A DNA stretch of 64,000 bases from Achromobacter sp. Root83. GTDB taxonomy: Bacteria; Pseudomonadota; Gammaproteobacteria; Burkholderiales; Burkholderiaceae_B. A program made the position numbers and the translations under genes. Location: assembly GCF_001428845.1 (NCBI RefSeq), contig NZ_LMIU01000001.1, positions 682,984 to 746,983 of the forward strand, written 5' to 3'. The notes under the pieces were generated by a model that had not been told where the DNA came from, searched no databases, and was given only the letters and a program-made list of their open reading frames with translations. This document shows positions 25,045-34,682 of the stretch, one piece after another; position 1 is the first letter of the stretch, and the number at the start of each line of letters is the position of its first letter.

Positions 25045-26490
25045 TCAGCCGGCGTTGCCGGAATTGCTTGCTGAATGTGCAGCAGCGGAATGCGAGTTTG
25101 CCGAATCCGCACGAGCCGAATCCGAACGAGCCGAACCCGCCCGAGCCGAATCCGCACGAACCGAATCCGCCCGAACCGAATCCGCGCCAGCCGAAGCCGC
25201 CCGCGCCTTCACTGCCGCCTCCAAAAACGTCTTCACGCCTTCCCACGATTCCTGGTCCGCGCGGGCGTTGTCCTTGGGGGTGCCGCCGCTGGTGCTGATC
25301 TTGCCGGACACGGGATGGGCGTAGACGTGCTGGGTGGTGGGCACGTAGGGGAACAGGATGGAGTGGCCGCCGTTCTCGTAGTCCAGCCATTCGACTGGGT
25401 ACGGATGCTTCACTTCGGTCAGCTTGTCCTGGATCATCTTGGAGTACAGGCTGGACGGCCAGGAGCCGTCGTCGGTGCCGGACAGCAGGATGACGGGGCC
25501 TTCGATGTCCTCGACCTTGATGCGGGCACGCGCCACGGCGTCGGGGTCTTGCAGGGCGGTGAGGATGGCCTTCTCGTGACGATGCGGCGCGGGGCCTTCA
25601 TCGAAGGGCGCCCAGGTGGCGGTGCGGTTGTTTTCCCAGACGTGGGGAATGGGCTTGCCGCCCAGCAGCCACGTGGGGCCTTCGCGGCCGATCATGGGGT
25701 CGCAGGCATTCTGCCCGCTGTGGACGACGGCGCCGGGCACGTAGGCGACCACCGCCGACACTTCCTTGGGGAAGGTGGCGCCCAGCAGCAGCACCAGTTC
25801 ACCGCCGCGCGACTGGCCGCTGATGGCGACGAAGTCGTGCTGGGGTTGGACCTTCTTGCGCAGCCAGCGCAGGCCGGTCTGGAAGTACTCCAGCGGGGTG
25901 TTGGAGATGTAGTCGGACAGGCCCGGCGCCTTGAAGTAGGCCAGCGCGAAGGCGGCGTAGCCGCGCGAGGCGTACAGCGCGGCGCGCGGTTCGTTGATGC
26001 CGCCGCCAGAGCCGTTCAGGATCATGACGGCGGGATGCGAACCCGGGGCGCTGCCTGCCGGCAGGTACAGGGTGCCGACCAGGCCTTCTTCGCGCACGTC
26101 GTGACGGGTGACGCCGTCGGCGGCCAGGCGTTGGGTGAAGCTGGCCCGGGCCTCGCCGCCTTCCACGCGGGCGACCACGTCGGTGACCAGCGCGTCGGTC
26201 ACGGGCTGGTTGAAGTGTTCGCGGCTCTTCGAGTCCACGGGGGACTGCGACCAGACCAGGCCCATGGGGGCCACGCCGGTGTAGTCGCCCGAGACGGGCG
26301 CGTCGCGGGTCAGGTCGACGACGCCGTCGTCGCCCGCCGTGTAGGCGGCCTGGGCTTGCCAGAGCACGCCGTTGCGGCGGGTGAGGGCGGTGATCTCGAC
26401 CGTGGCGCCAGGCGCGGCGTGTTCGACGCGGATCTGGCGCGGGACGTCGATCAGGGCGTCCGCGGGGGTGATGGTGAGGGTCGGCACCAT
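25045..26490 (-). CDS. Acyl-CoA thioester hydrolase/BAAT-type alpha/beta hydrolase with repetitive tail
   Basis: 481 residues. The N-terminal ~130 residues form a beta-sandwich (thioesterase/BAAT N-domain) and the rest an alpha/beta hydrolase: LNGSGGGINEPRAALYASRG, nucleophile region AISGQSRGGELVLLLGA (GQSRG), acid region LLSGTDDGSWPSS, and catalytic His in YENGGHSILFPY. The family hydrolyses or transfers acyl thioesters. The last ~45 residues are a low-complexity Ala/Asp/Ser/Arg tail coded by a 15-bp tandem repeat, absent from typical family members. The gene starts 3 bases after the binding-protein stop. Confidence 0.87.
   Translation of the reverse strand: MVPTLTITPADALIDVPRQIRVEHAAPGATVEITALTRRNGVLWQAQAAYTAGDDGVVDLTRDAPVSGDYTGVAPMGLVWSQSPVDSKSREHFNQPVTDALVTDVVARVEGGEARASFTQRLAADGVTRHDVREEGLVGTLYLPAGSAPGSHPAVMILNGSGGGINEPRAALYASRGYAAFALAYFKAPGLSDYISNTPLEYFQTGLRWLRKKVQPQHDFVAISGQSRGGELVLLLGATFPKEVSAVVAYVPGAVVHSGQNACDPMIGREGPTWLLGGKPIPHVWENNRTATWAPFDEGPAPHRHEKAILTALQDPDAVARARIKVEDIEGPVILLSGTDDGSWPSSLYSKMIQDKLTEVKHPYPVEWLDYENGGHSILFPYVPTTQHVYAHPVSGKISTSGGTPKDNARADQESWEGVKTFLEAAVKARAASAGADSVRADSVRADSARAGSARSDSARADSANSHSAAAHSASNSGNAG
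25101..25205 (-). repeat. Seven-copy 15-bp tandem repeat in the hydrolase tail
   Basis: Seven in-phase 15-bp units close to CCGAATCCGCACGAG (plus-strand reading) run without gaps and encode SxRAD/SARAx pentads at the hydrolase C-terminus. Variation between units is mostly one to three bases. Copy number may vary between strains. Confidence 0.88.
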
Positions 26491-26493
26491 GGC

Positions 26494-28080
26494 TTACTTA
26501 CCGGCGGCAGCGGCGGCGGGTTCTTTGGTGACCATCATGGCGGCCGTACGGTCGCTGGTCATGGGGGTGACCTTCAGGCCCTTCTTGGTGGCCCAGATGT
26601 TCTTGTAGTGGAACAGCGGGATGATGCCGACGTCGTCGGACACGATCTTGACGGAGTCGCGCAGGATGGCTTCACGCTTGGCGACGTCGAATTCGGACGT
26701 GGATTGCTCCAGGGCGGCGTCGACCTTGGGATTGGTGTAGCGGCCCCAGTTGGAAGCGCCCAGGCCCTTCTTGGCGTCGGCGGTGGCCAGGATGTTGACC
26801 AGCGCGTAGCTGCCTTCGCCCGTGCCGTTGCCCCATGCCAGCATGCTGACGGCGAATTCGTTCTTGTTGGCGCGGCCCGAGTACACGGCCCACGGCACGA
26901 CTTCCACCTGGGTCTTGACGCCGACGCGGGTCCAGAACTGCGCGACCGCCTGGGCCGTTTCGGGGCCTTGCGGGTAGCGGTCGTTGGGGACGTGCATGGT
27001 CAGCTTGAAACCGTCGGGAAAGCCGGCTTCGGCCAGCAGCTTCTTGGCTTGCGCGACGTCGTTGGGGATGTCCTTGACGTCGGGGTTGTAGCCGATGGTG
27101 CCCTTGGGCATCCACTGGTTGGCTTCGGTGGCGGCGCCTTGCAGGATGCGGTCGGAGATGGCCTTGCGGTTGATGGCCAGGTTCAGCGCCTGGCGCACGC
27201 GCACGTCCAGCAGCGGGTTCTTGTCCAGCGGCTTGCCGTTGTTGTCGGTGATGTACTGGTTGGGCGCGGGGTTGAAGCTGGGTTGCAGCAGCATGACGCG
27301 CAGGCCGTCGTACGGGTAGACCGAGATGTTGGCGGCCTTTTGCAGCTTGGCCAGGTCGGATACCGAGACCTTGTCGATCACGTCGACGTCGCCGGCCAGC
27401 AGCGCGGCGGTGCGGGCGGCGGCGTTGTTGATGTAGCGGTAGTTGACCTTCTCCCAGACCTGCTTGTCGCCCCAGTAGGCGTCGTTGCGTTCCATGATGA
27501 CGCGGTCGCCGGGGGTGTAGGAGACGAACTTGTAGGGGCCGGTGCCGATCATGGCCTTGCCCGAGTTGTAGTCCTCGGTGGACGACTTTTCACCGACGTG
27601 TTTGCTGACGACGTGGATGGACGCCAGATTCAGGGGCAGGTCGGGGTTGGGGGCCTTGGTTTTGACGATCAGGGTCAGCGGGTCCTTGGCGGTCATCGTG
27701 TCGATGGTGCGCAGGTAGCCGGCGTAGGTGGCGACGCTGCCGGGCACGCCGCGCGCGCGGGTGTAGGAGTAGATCAGGTCGTCGGCGGTGAACGGCGTGC
27801 CGTCCTGCCACTTGACGCCTTCACGCAGCTTGAATTCCCAGGTGGTGGGATCCAGCGGCTTCCAGCTCACGGCCAGGCCCGGCTGCAGCTTGTTCCACTT
27901 GTTCTCGATCAGCAGGTCCCAGAAGTGCAGGGCCACCGAGCGGTCGCCGGCGTGGTTGTTCAACTGCGGGTCCAGCGACGACAGCGGGTCGGCGAAGCCG
28001 ATGGACAGGTTGTCGGCGGCGGCGACGGCCGAGGCGCCCAGCAGGGCGGCGGTGAGGGTCGAGAGAATCAGGCGTTTCAT
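26494..28080 (-). CDS. ABC transporter substrate-binding protein, peptide/opine type (SBP_bac_5)
   Basis: 528 residues with a signal peptide (MKRLILSTLTAALLGASAVA) and the SBP family-5 pattern: LSIGFADPLSSLDPQLNN, GVKWQDGTPFTADDLIYSYT, GTGPYKFVSYTPGDRV, and VRQALNLAINRKAI. It captures oligopeptides or related solutes in the periplasm and delivers them to the DppBCDF-like transporter encoded just upstream. AAGGA precedes the ATG at 28080. Ligand unknown; the neighbouring oxidative genes argue for a non-dietary peptide-like compound. Confidence 0.92.
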   Translation of the reverse strand: MKRLILSTLTAALLGASAVAAADNLSIGFADPLSSLDPQLNNHAGDRSVALHFWDLLIENKWNKLQPGLAVSWKPLDPTTWEFKLREGVKWQDGTPFTADDLIYSYTRARGVPGSVATYAGYLRTIDTMTAKDPLTLIVKTKAPNPDLPLNLASIHVVSKHVGEKSSTEDYNSGKAMIGTGPYKFVSYTPGDRVIMERNDAYWGDKQVWEKVNYRYINNAAARTAALLAGDVDVIDKVSVSDLAKLQKAANISVYPYDGLRVMLLQPSFNPAPNQYITDNNGKPLDKNPLLDVRVRQALNLAINRKAISDRILQGAATEANQWMPKGTIGYNPDVKDIPNDVAQAKKLLAEAGFPDGFKLTMHVPNDRYPQGPETAQAVAQFWTRVGVKTQVEVVPWAVYSGRANKNEFAVSMLAWGNGTGEGSYALVNILATADAKKGLGASNWGRYTNPKVDAALEQSTSEFDVAKREAILRDSVKIVSDDVGIIPLFHYKNIWATKKGLKVTPMTSDRTAAMMVTKEPAAAAAGK

Positions 28081-28158
28081 TGTCCGGGGTCCTTGGGTAG
28101 AGGGGGGAACGAGCAGTTTGTTCAAGGGTCGCCGTGGCAGGGCCACAGCCGGTGATCG

Positions 28159-29178
28159 TCAGGCCATGTCGTTCAGGTGACAGGCGCTTAGGTGGTTGAT
28201 GGCGATTCCCTTCAAGGTGGGAACCTCGGTTTTGCAGCGCGGCATCGCATGCGGACATCGCGGGTGGAAGTGGCAGCCGCCGGGCGGATTGAGCGGGCTG
28301 GGGATCTCGCCCTTGATCGCGGTGAAGATCTTGTGGCGCGATTTCAAGGTGGGGATCTCGGCCAGCAGCGCCTGGGTGTACGGGTGGTTGGGGCGCTGGA
28401 AGACGTCTTCCACGGTGGCCGTTTCCACGACGCGGCCCAGGTACATGATGACGACGCGGTCGGACAGGTGTTCGACCACGCCCAGGTCATGGCTGATGAA
28501 GAGGTAGGTCAGGTTCAGTTCTTCGCGCAGGTCCATGAACAGGTTCAGGATCTGCGCCTGGATGGAGACGTCCAGCGCGGCGACGGCTTCGTCGCAGACC
28601 AGCATGGTCGGCTGCACGGCCAGGGCGCGGGCGATGCCGATGCGCTGGCGCTGGCCGCCGCTGAACTGGTGCGGGTAGCGCTGGCGCAGGGCCGGGTCCA
28701 GGCCGGCGCGTTCCATCTGGGCGCTGACGTAGTCGTCGAAGTCGCCGTTGCCGACCAGGCCGTGGATGCGGGCCGCTTCGCCCACGATCTCGTCCACGCG
28801 CAGGCGCGGGTTGAGGCTGGCGTAGGGGTCCTGGAAGATCATCTGGACCTTCAGGCGCGCGGCGTGGGCTTCGGCGGCGTTCATGTCGGCGGGACGCTTG
28901 CCGTTGATGCGGACCTCTCCGCCCGAGGGCGTGAGCAGGCCCGCCGCGACGCGGCCCAGCGTGGATTTGCCGCAGCCGGATTCGCCGACCAGGCCGACGA
29001 CTTCGCCGGGGTTGACGATCAGGTCAACGTGGTCCACGGCGCGGGTGATGGCGGGCGGCTTGGACAGGCCCAGCTTCTGCATGGCGCGACCGGCGGCGCC
29101 GACGTGGCGTTCGCCAAAGCGCTTGCTGACCTGGCGCAGGTCGATCAGCGGGGTGGGGGCGGGCGCGGCGGTGCTCAT
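28159..29178 (-). CDS. ABC transporter ATP-binding protein, DppF/OppF type
   Basis: 339 residues. Walker A is [15 protein letters not shown], the signature [17 protein letters not shown], and Walker [16 protein letters not shown]. The C-terminal oligopeptide-family extension carries the Cys-rich iron-sulfur-like pattern [16 protein letters not shown]. It energises import with the DppD-type subunit, whose stop overlaps this start by four bases. Confidence 0.93.
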   Translation of the reverse strand: MSTAAPAPTPLIDLRQVSKRFGERHVGAAGRAMQKLGLSKPPAITRAVDHVDLIVNPGEVVGLVGESGCGKSTLGRVAAGLLTPSGGEVRINGKRPADMNAAEAHAARLKVQMIFQDPYASLNPRLRVDEIVGEAARIHGLVGNGDFDDYVSAQMERAGLDPALRQRYPHQFSGGQRQRIGIARALAVQPTMLVCDEAVAALDVSIQAQILNLFMDLREELNLTYLFISHDLGVVEHLSDRVVIMYLGRVVETATVEDVFQRPNHPYTQALLAEIPTLKSRHKIFTAIKGEIPSPLNPPGGCHFHPRCPHAMPRCKTEVPTLKGIAINHLSACHLNDMA

Positions 29179-30188
29179 GCCGTCACCTCGCTGTGGATCT
29201 GGATGGAAGGATGGAAGCAGCGCACTTTGTGTTCGGGCAAGGCGTGGGTGATGCCGGGTTGCTGGCCGCAGGCGGCGGTGGCGCGCGCGCAGCGCGCGGC
29301 GAACGCACAGCCGGCGGGCAGGTGCAGCAGGTTGGGCGTCATGCCGGGAATCTGGCGCAGCCGCTGGCCCCGCTGGTTGTTGCTGGGCAGGCTGTCGATG
29401 AGGCCCACCGTGTAGGGGTGCTGCGGGCGGTCCAGCACGTCGTCGACCTTGCCGTGTTCGACGATGCGCCCGGCATACATCACCGCCACGTCGTCGGCAA
29501 GACCCGCGACGACCGACAGATCATGCGTGATCCAGATGAGGCTGGTGCCGTGCTGCTGGGCCAGCTTCTGGACTTCGGACAGGATCTGCGCCTGGATGGT
29601 GACGTCCAGCGCGGTCGTCGGTTCGTCGGCGATGATCAGGTCCGGGCGGTGCAGCATGGCGATGGCGATAGCCACCCGCTGGCGCATGCCGCCGGACAGT
29701 TGATGCGGGTAGGCCAGCAGGCGCTCTTCCGGGCTGGGAATGCCCATCATGCCCAGCGTGTCGCGCGCCAGCGTGCGGGCCTGCGACTTGCTCATGCTGT
29801 TATGGGCGCGCACCGTTTCGATCATCTGCACGTCCACCCGCAGCACGGGGTTCAGCGTCATCATCGGATCCTGGAAGATCATGGCGATGCGGTTGCCCTG
29901 CAGGCGGCGCATCTCGCGCGGCGCAAGTTTGGTCAGGTCGCGGCCCTGGAACAGGACTTCGCCGCCGACGATGCGGCCCGGCGCGTCGACCAGGCCCATG
30001 ATGGAAAAGCCCGTGACGGACTTGCCCGAGCCGGACTCGCCGACCAGGCCCAGGATCTTGCCGCGTTCCAGGGTGAAGGAAACGTCGTCCACGGCGGGCA
30101 GCACGCCCGCGCGGGTATGGAAGTGGGTGCGCAGGTTGCGCACTTCTAGCGTGGCCGGCGCGCCAGCCGAGGCGGAGCGGTCGGTCAT
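29175..30188 (-). CDS. ABC transporter ATP-binding protein, DppD/OppD type
   Basis: 337 residues from the ATG at 30188, which overlaps the permease stop (ATGA). Walker [16 protein letters not shown], signature [17 protein letters not shown], Walker [16 protein letters not shown], and a C-terminal Cys cluster ([14 protein letters not shown]). It partners the DppF-type subunit. Longer upstream reading in this frame is antisense-like shadow of the permease and is not used. Confidence 0.93.
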   Translation of the reverse strand: MTDRSASAGAPATLEVRNLRTHFHTRAGVLPAVDDVSFTLERGKILGLVGESGSGKSVTGFSIMGLVDAPGRIVGGEVLFQGRDLTKLAPREMRRLQGNRIAMIFQDPMMTLNPVLRVDVQMIETVRAHNSMSKSQARTLARDTLGMMGIPSPEERLLAYPHQLSGGMRQRVAIAIAMLHRPDLIIADEPTTALDVTIQAQILSEVQKLAQQHGTSLIWITHDLSVVAGLADDVAVMYAGRIVEHGKVDDVLDRPQHPYTVGLIDSLPSNNQRGQRLRQIPGMTPNLLHLPAGCAFAARCARATAACGQQPGITHALPEHKVRCFHPSIQIHSEVTA

Positions 30189-31111
30189 TTGTGGGTCCTC
30201 GGGTTCAGCACGTCGCGCAGGCGGTCGCCCACCAGGTTGATCGCCACGATGGTGATCAGCAGCGCGATGCCGGGATAGAAGCTGATCCAGTATTCGCCGG
30301 ACAGCATGTATTGGAAGCCGTTGGAGATCAGCAGGCCCAGCGATGGTTCGGTCACGGGCACGCCCAGGCCCAGGAAGCTCAGTGTGGCTTCCAGCGTGAT
30401 GGCGCGCGCGATCTGCAGGGTGCCGATGACGATCAGCGGCGGCAGGCAGTTGGGCAGGATGTGCTTCAACATGATCCGCCAGTTGGGGATGTCCAGGCAG
30501 CGGGCGGCTTCGACATATTCGCGGCGGCGTTCCACCAGGGCCTGGCCGCGCGCGGTGCGGGCGTAGTAGGCCCATTCCAGGATCACCAGCGTCAGCACCA
30601 CGTTGCCCACGCCCTTGCCCAGGTAGGCCAGGATCATCATGGCGACCAGGATCGACGGGAACGACAGGATCAGGTCGACCAGGCGCATGATGAAGGCGTC
30701 GACCTTGCCGCCGGCGTAGGCGGCCAACAGGCCCAGCAGCGTGCCGATGACACCGGCGATCAGCGCCGAGCCCACGCCCACCATCAGGCTGATGCGCAGG
30801 CCGTACAGAATGCCCGACAGCAGGTCGCGGCCCTGGCCGTCGGTGCCCAGCCAGTAATGGAAGGTGTCCAGGCCGTTCATGCTGCCCGGCGGCAGGCGCG
30901 AGTCCAATACGTCGATCTGCAGCAGGTCATAGGGGTTCTGCGGCGAGATCCACGGCGCCAGCACGGCGGCCAGGATCAAGAGCGTGGCCACGGCCAGTCC
31001 CAGAATTGCCGTCTTGGACGACAGGAACTCGATCATGTTGCGCCGCCACGGCGACTCGCGTCGCAGCGCGGGCGCTGCGGGATTGGCTGCAGTTTGAGAT
31101 ACGGAACTCAT
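30185..31111 (-). CDS. ABC transporter permease, DppC type
   Basis: 308 residues. Several membrane helices are visible (AILGLAVATLLILAAVLAPW near the N-terminus, then LMVGVGSALIAGVIGTLLGL and others). The DppC-specific HWLGTDGQGRD-like segment appears as YWLGTDGQGRDLLSG, and the EAA loop is EYVEAARCLDIPNWRIM. Its start and stop both overlap neighbouring genes by ATGA. Confidence 0.92.
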   Translation of the reverse strand: MSSVSQTAANPAAPALRRESPWRRNMIEFLSSKTAILGLAVATLLILAAVLAPWISPQNPYDLLQIDVLDSRLPPGSMNGLDTFHYWLGTDGQGRDLLSGILYGLRISLMVGVGSALIAGVIGTLLGLLAAYAGGKVDAFIMRLVDLILSFPSILVAMMILAYLGKGVGNVVLTLVILEWAYYARTARGQALVERRREYVEAARCLDIPNWRIMLKHILPNCLPPLIVIGTLQIARAITLEATLSFLGLGVPVTEPSLGLLISNGFQYMLSGEYWISFYPGIALLITIVAINLVGDRLRDVLNPRTHK

Positions 31112-32082
31112 GCCGAGGCCTCCAGCCGTACCCGGGGGTCCAGCACTTTGTACAGAATGTCCACGATCAGGTTCAGCGTCACGAACAGGCACACCACCAC
31201 GATCAGGTAGGCCACGATCACGGGGCGGTCCAGCGCGTTCAGGCTGTCCAGGATCAGCTTGCCGGCGCCGGGCCAGGAAAAGATGCTTTCCGTGATGACG
31301 GCGAACGCGATGGTGGAGCCCAGTTCCAGGCCCAGCACGGTCACCAGCGGGATCATGGTGTTGCGCAGCACGTGCACACAGACGACGCGCAGCGGTGACA
31401 GGCCCTTGGCGCGCGCGAATTTCACGAAGTCCAGGGGCATCACGTCGCGCACGCCGGCGCGGGTCAGGCGGATCACCAGCGATATCTTGAAGAGCGACAG
31501 GTTGAACGCAGGCAGGATCAGGTGGCGCCAGCCGTCGGCCGTCAGCCACGACCACTGGAAGCCCAGGAACTCCACCGTCTGGCCGCGGCCGCTGGCCGGC
31601 AGCCAGCCCAGCGACACGCTGAACGTCATGATCAGCATCAGCGCCACCCAGAAGGTGGGCAGCGAGAAGCCGACGATGCTGCCCGCCATGATCATCTTGG
31701 AAAAGCGGCTGTCGGGATACAGCCCGGCGATCAGGCCTAGCGGCAGGCCGACGAGGACGGCGAAGGTCAGGGCGGTGATGGCCAGTTCAAGCGTGGCCGG
31801 CAGGCGCTGGATCACCAGCTCGATGGCGGGGATGTTGTAGACGAAGCTGTTGCCCAGGTTGCCGTGCAGCGCCCCGTTCAGAAAGCCCAGGTATTGTTGC
31901 CACAGGGGCTTGTCCAGGCCCAGTTCGGCGATGATGCGGGCGCGGTCCACCTGGTCCACGTCCTGGCCGATCAGGATGTCCACGGGGTTGCCGATGGCGT
32001 GCAGCCCCACGAAGACGATCAGCGTCATCAGGAGCACGACCACGGCGGCCTGCGCCACGCGGCGTAGCAGCCATGCGGTCAT
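31108..32082 (-). CDS. ABC transporter permease, DppB type
   Basis: 324 residues. An N-terminal helix (AAVVVLLMTLIVFVGLHAIG) is followed by the typical DppB periplasmic region (GLDKPLWQQYLGFLNGALHG) and the EAA-loop region DFVKFARAKGLSPLRVV. It forms the channel with the DppC-type subunit. Start at 32082 overlaps the flavoprotein stop by ATGA. Confidence 0.92.
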   Translation of the reverse strand: MTAWLLRRVAQAAVVVLLMTLIVFVGLHAIGNPVDILIGQDVDQVDRARIIAELGLDKPLWQQYLGFLNGALHGNLGNSFVYNIPAIELVIQRLPATLELAITALTFAVLVGLPLGLIAGLYPDSRFSKMIMAGSIVGFSLPTFWVALMLIMTFSVSLGWLPASGRGQTVEFLGFQWSWLTADGWRHLILPAFNLSLFKISLVIRLTRAGVRDVMPLDFVKFARAKGLSPLRVVCVHVLRNTMIPLVTVLGLELGSTIAFAVITESIFSWPGAGKLILDSLNALDRPVIVAYLIVVVCLFVTLNLIVDILYKVLDPRVRLEASA

Positions 32083-33551
32083 TGCGCGGTCTCCGCCTGC
32101 GTCGGGGCCGGCGTCGGGGCTGGGGTCCACTCATCGCCAAACACTTCCGGCTCGGCGAACGCTTCCATATTGGCGTAGTGCGTTTCGACGTCCTCGCGGT
32201 AGAAGAGACCCGCGATGCCTTGCGCCAGGCGCTTGGCGCCTTCGCTGATGGCGGGGATGTCGCCCGAGATCGTGCCCTGCGTCAGCGCGGCGGGGTAGGA
32301 AAAGCAATGCACGCGGTCCAGGCCCGGGCAGGCGCCGGGGACTTTTTCCTGCAGCTCGAACACGGCGCCCAGGTCGGGCGAATCGTGCAGTTCCTGGTCT
32401 TCTTCGCCAGCGGGCGGCGTGTAGCGGTCGCCCCAGGCGCGCACGTGGGGCGCGAGCGGCGCGAATTCCGGGCGCACGGTCCAGTCGATCCGAAAGCCCG
32501 TGGAGAGAATCAGGAAGTCCAGCACGAACACGCCCTTGGGCGTGGTGACGTGGATCTCGTCATCGATCAGCGCCAAGTCCTGCACGCCACAGCCCAGGTT
32601 GAAGTAGGCGTTGGGATGCCGCGACACGCGCAGGGTGCTGCCGCGCGGCGGCGGCACCTGCTGCGCATTGAAGTAGTGGCGGATCTTCCACTTCCAGTCG
32701 TCGGGCAGGGTCAGGTGGCCATGGGTCAGGCCGGGGTTGCCCGCGCCCTTGCCCTTGTTGATGCGCGGGATGTCGTTGCGGCGGATCAGCAGGTCCACGC
32801 TGGCGGCGCCCGCCTCCAGCGCGGTGGCGGCGCTGTCCATGGCGGATGCGCCCGCGCCCACGACGCCGACGCGCAGGCCGGCAAGCGTTTCGTAGCCCAT
32901 CACGTCCGACGAATGCGCCCAGCGGCCGCGCGGCAGCTTCTTCGCAAAATCCGGCACATAGGCGCCGCCCAGTCCGTCGCGGCCGGTGGCCAGCACCACG
33001 CGGCGGGCCAGCACGGTGCCGCGTCCGGCGGGCGATTCGATGTCCAGTTGCACCAGCTTGTCGGCGCGCGGCAGGACGGACAGGATGCGATGTTCATTGC
33101 GCACGTCCAGGCCCAGCACGCGGCGGTACCAGCGCAGGTAGTCCATCCACTGCAGGCGTGGAATTTTGTCCAGCGCTTCCCAGGCCTCGGATCCGAATTG
33201 CGATTCGAACCAGGCGCGGAAGGTCAGCGCCGGCAGGCCCAGCGCGGGGCCCGTCAATTGCTTGGGCGAGCGCAGCGTTTCCATGCGGGCCGTGGTGGCC
33301 CAGGGGCCTTCGTAGCCTTCCGGCGCCTGATCGAAGACCGGCGCGTCGATGCCCAGGTGCTTCAAGGAGGCGGCGGCCGCCAGACCCCCCATGCCGCCGC
33401 CGATGACGGCCACGTCCAGCACCGGCTGGCCGTCGACGAGACGGGGCGTCACCCAGTTCTTGGCGGGAAGCTCCAGCCATGACAGGTCTTGCCGCAGGCG
33501 TGCCTCGAGGGCGGCCAGACCTTGCGGCGGGGTGGCGATGGGCAGATTCAT
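32079..33551 (-). CDS. FAD/NAD(P)-dependent monooxygenase-like flavoprotein
   Basis: 490 residues. First dinucleotide motif VAVIGGGMGGLAAAASL (about residues 47-63), second GVVGAGASAMDSAATAL in mid-protein, and a LSTGF segment near residue 360, an arrangement like that of flavin-containing and N-hydroxylating monooxygenases. It could oxidise the transported compound. An Ala/Pro-Thr-rich tail ends the protein. It sits between the LysR regulator and the transporter genes with ATGA overlaps on both sides. The substrate is unknown. Confidence 0.85.
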   Translation of the reverse strand: MNLPIATPPQGLAALEARLRQDLSWLELPAKNWVTPRLVDGQPVLDVAVIGGGMGGLAAAASLKHLGIDAPVFDQAPEGYEGPWATTARMETLRSPKQLTGPALGLPALTFRAWFESQFGSEAWEALDKIPRLQWMDYLRWYRRVLGLDVRNEHRILSVLPRADKLVQLDIESPAGRGTVLARRVVLATGRDGLGGAYVPDFAKKLPRGRWAHSSDVMGYETLAGLRVGVVGAGASAMDSAATALEAGAASVDLLIRRNDIPRINKGKGAGNPGLTHGHLTLPDDWKWKIRHYFNAQQVPPPRGSTLRVSRHPNAYFNLGCGVQDLALIDDEIHVTTPKGVFVLDFLILSTGFRIDWTVRPEFAPLAPHVRAWGDRYTPPAGEEDQELHDSPDLGAVFELQEKVPGACPGLDRVHCFSYPAALTQGTISGDIPAISEGAKRLAQGIAGLFYREDVETHYANMEAFAEPEVFGDEWTPAPTPAPTQAETAQ

Positions 33552-34525
33552 AGTGCGGGGGTTTCCATAACAGGGGTGTCATCGCCGTAGATCGACTGCA
33601 ACAGCGCCGAATGCTCGCAGGCGTCGTGCAGCACGAAGCCCGGCAGCAAGGCTGCGGCGGCTTCGGCCAGCGCGTCCGCCATGGCCTGGCAGGCCGGCGT
33701 CAACGTTTGCGACTGCGGGGTGATGACCCCAAAAAAGAAGGGAATGTCCAGGTCGATGGGCCGGATCGCCACGCCCGCCAACGGCGCGCCGTAGGCGGTG
33801 ACGGGTTCCAGCACCGACACGCCCAGGCCGGCGCGGACCGCGGCCAGGGCGTTGATGGACGAATTGGTTTCGATGGTGCCCAGCGCCTGCACGTTGTGCG
33901 CCAGCGCGGCGTCCAGACGGCGGCGCAGGCGAAACGGGTTGGCCATGGTGATCAGGCGGCGCCCGGCCAGCGCCGATACCGGCACCACGGCGTGCCGCGC
34001 CACCGGATCGTCTTCGGGCAGCGCGACGACACAGGGAGCCTGGCCGATCCAATGCACGGTCAGGCCGCGATGCTCCAGCGGCAGGCTGGTGACGCCCACC
34101 TGCGCGGCGCCGTTCAGCACCGCATGCACCACGCGTTCGGGCGAGGCGCTGCGCAACTGGATGCGCGCGGCGCCGGATCGGGCTTCCATGCGCTTGAGCG
34201 CGGTGGGGACCAAGCCGGCGGCCATGGCGGAGGTGGCGGCCATCAGCAGGGGCTGGGCCTGGCCGCGAGCGATCTCTTCGGCGCGGTCGCGGATCTGGCG
34301 CAAACCGGCCAGCGCGCGCTCTACGTCGTCGTACAGCAGGAAGCCTTGTTCGGTCGGCGTCACGCGGGGCCCGCTGCGTGCGAACAGCGGATAGCCGATC
34401 TCGGCTTCCAGTTCTTGCAGCAGGCGGCTGATCGCCGGCTGGGAACGGCCAAGCAGGCGCCCGGCAGCGGTGACGCTGCCTGTGGACATGACGGCCGCGA
34501 AGGCCTCGAGTTGACGAAGTTCCAT
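33548..34525 (-). CDS. LysR-family regulator, first gene of the nine-gene operon
   Basis: 325 residues. N-terminal helix-turn-helix: LRQLEAF-like start (MELRQLEAFAAVMSTGSVTA), then GRSQPAISRLLQELEAEIG and LFARSGPRVTPTEQG. The effector-binding domain follows from about residue 95. Unusually for LysR, it is not divergent but lies upstream in the same direction and overlaps the flavoprotein gene, so it is probably co-transcribed with its targets and autoregulated. Confidence 0.92.
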   Translation of the reverse strand: MELRQLEAFAAVMSTGSVTAAGRLLGRSQPAISRLLQELEAEIGYPLFARSGPRVTPTEQGFLLYDDVERALAGLRQIRDRAEEIARGQAQPLLMAATSAMAAGLVPTALKRMEARSGAARIQLRSASPERVVHAVLNGAAQVGVTSLPLEHRGLTVHWIGQAPCVVALPEDDPVARHAVVPVSALAGRRLITMANPFRLRRRLDAALAHNVQALGTIETNSSINALAAVRAGLGVSVLEPVTAYGAPLAGVAIRPIDLDIPFFFGVITPQSQTLTPACQAMADALAEAAAALLPGFVLHDACEHSALLQSIYGDDTPVMETPAL

Positions 34526-34581
34526 CTGTGTTGCTTTATGCTCAGGGCGAATTCTTGCCCGGCAAGTATGCGCTCTACAAA

Positions 34582-34637
34582 TAATTAAAAGGCATAAGTA
34601 AATTCCCTAGGCGGGAATTTCTTATGCCTTTTAATTA
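34582..34637. terminator. Very long near-perfect hairpin after a Bug gene
   Basis: Arms of 17 bp (34582-34598 with 34621-34637) match perfectly, then one bulged T, then 8 more pairs (AAATTCCC with GGGAATTT) around a TAGGC loop: 25 base pairs in total. It lies 45 bases beyond the stop of the minus-strand Bug gene and 57 bases before the LysR start. On the minus strand it ends in TTTTAATTATTTG, so it can act as an intrinsic terminator, but it is far longer than needed. Confidence 0.7.
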
Positions 34638-34682
34638 CTGCGAGTTATTTCAAGGGCTTAGGGGTATCCCTTGGTCCCAGCT

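Noticed and set aside
25075..28155. A 1026-codon open frame on the plus strand
   Set aside because: It is antisense to the hydrolase and binding-protein genes, rich in Gly/Val/Asp/His runs, with no motif. Long antisense frames are common in high-GC DNA.
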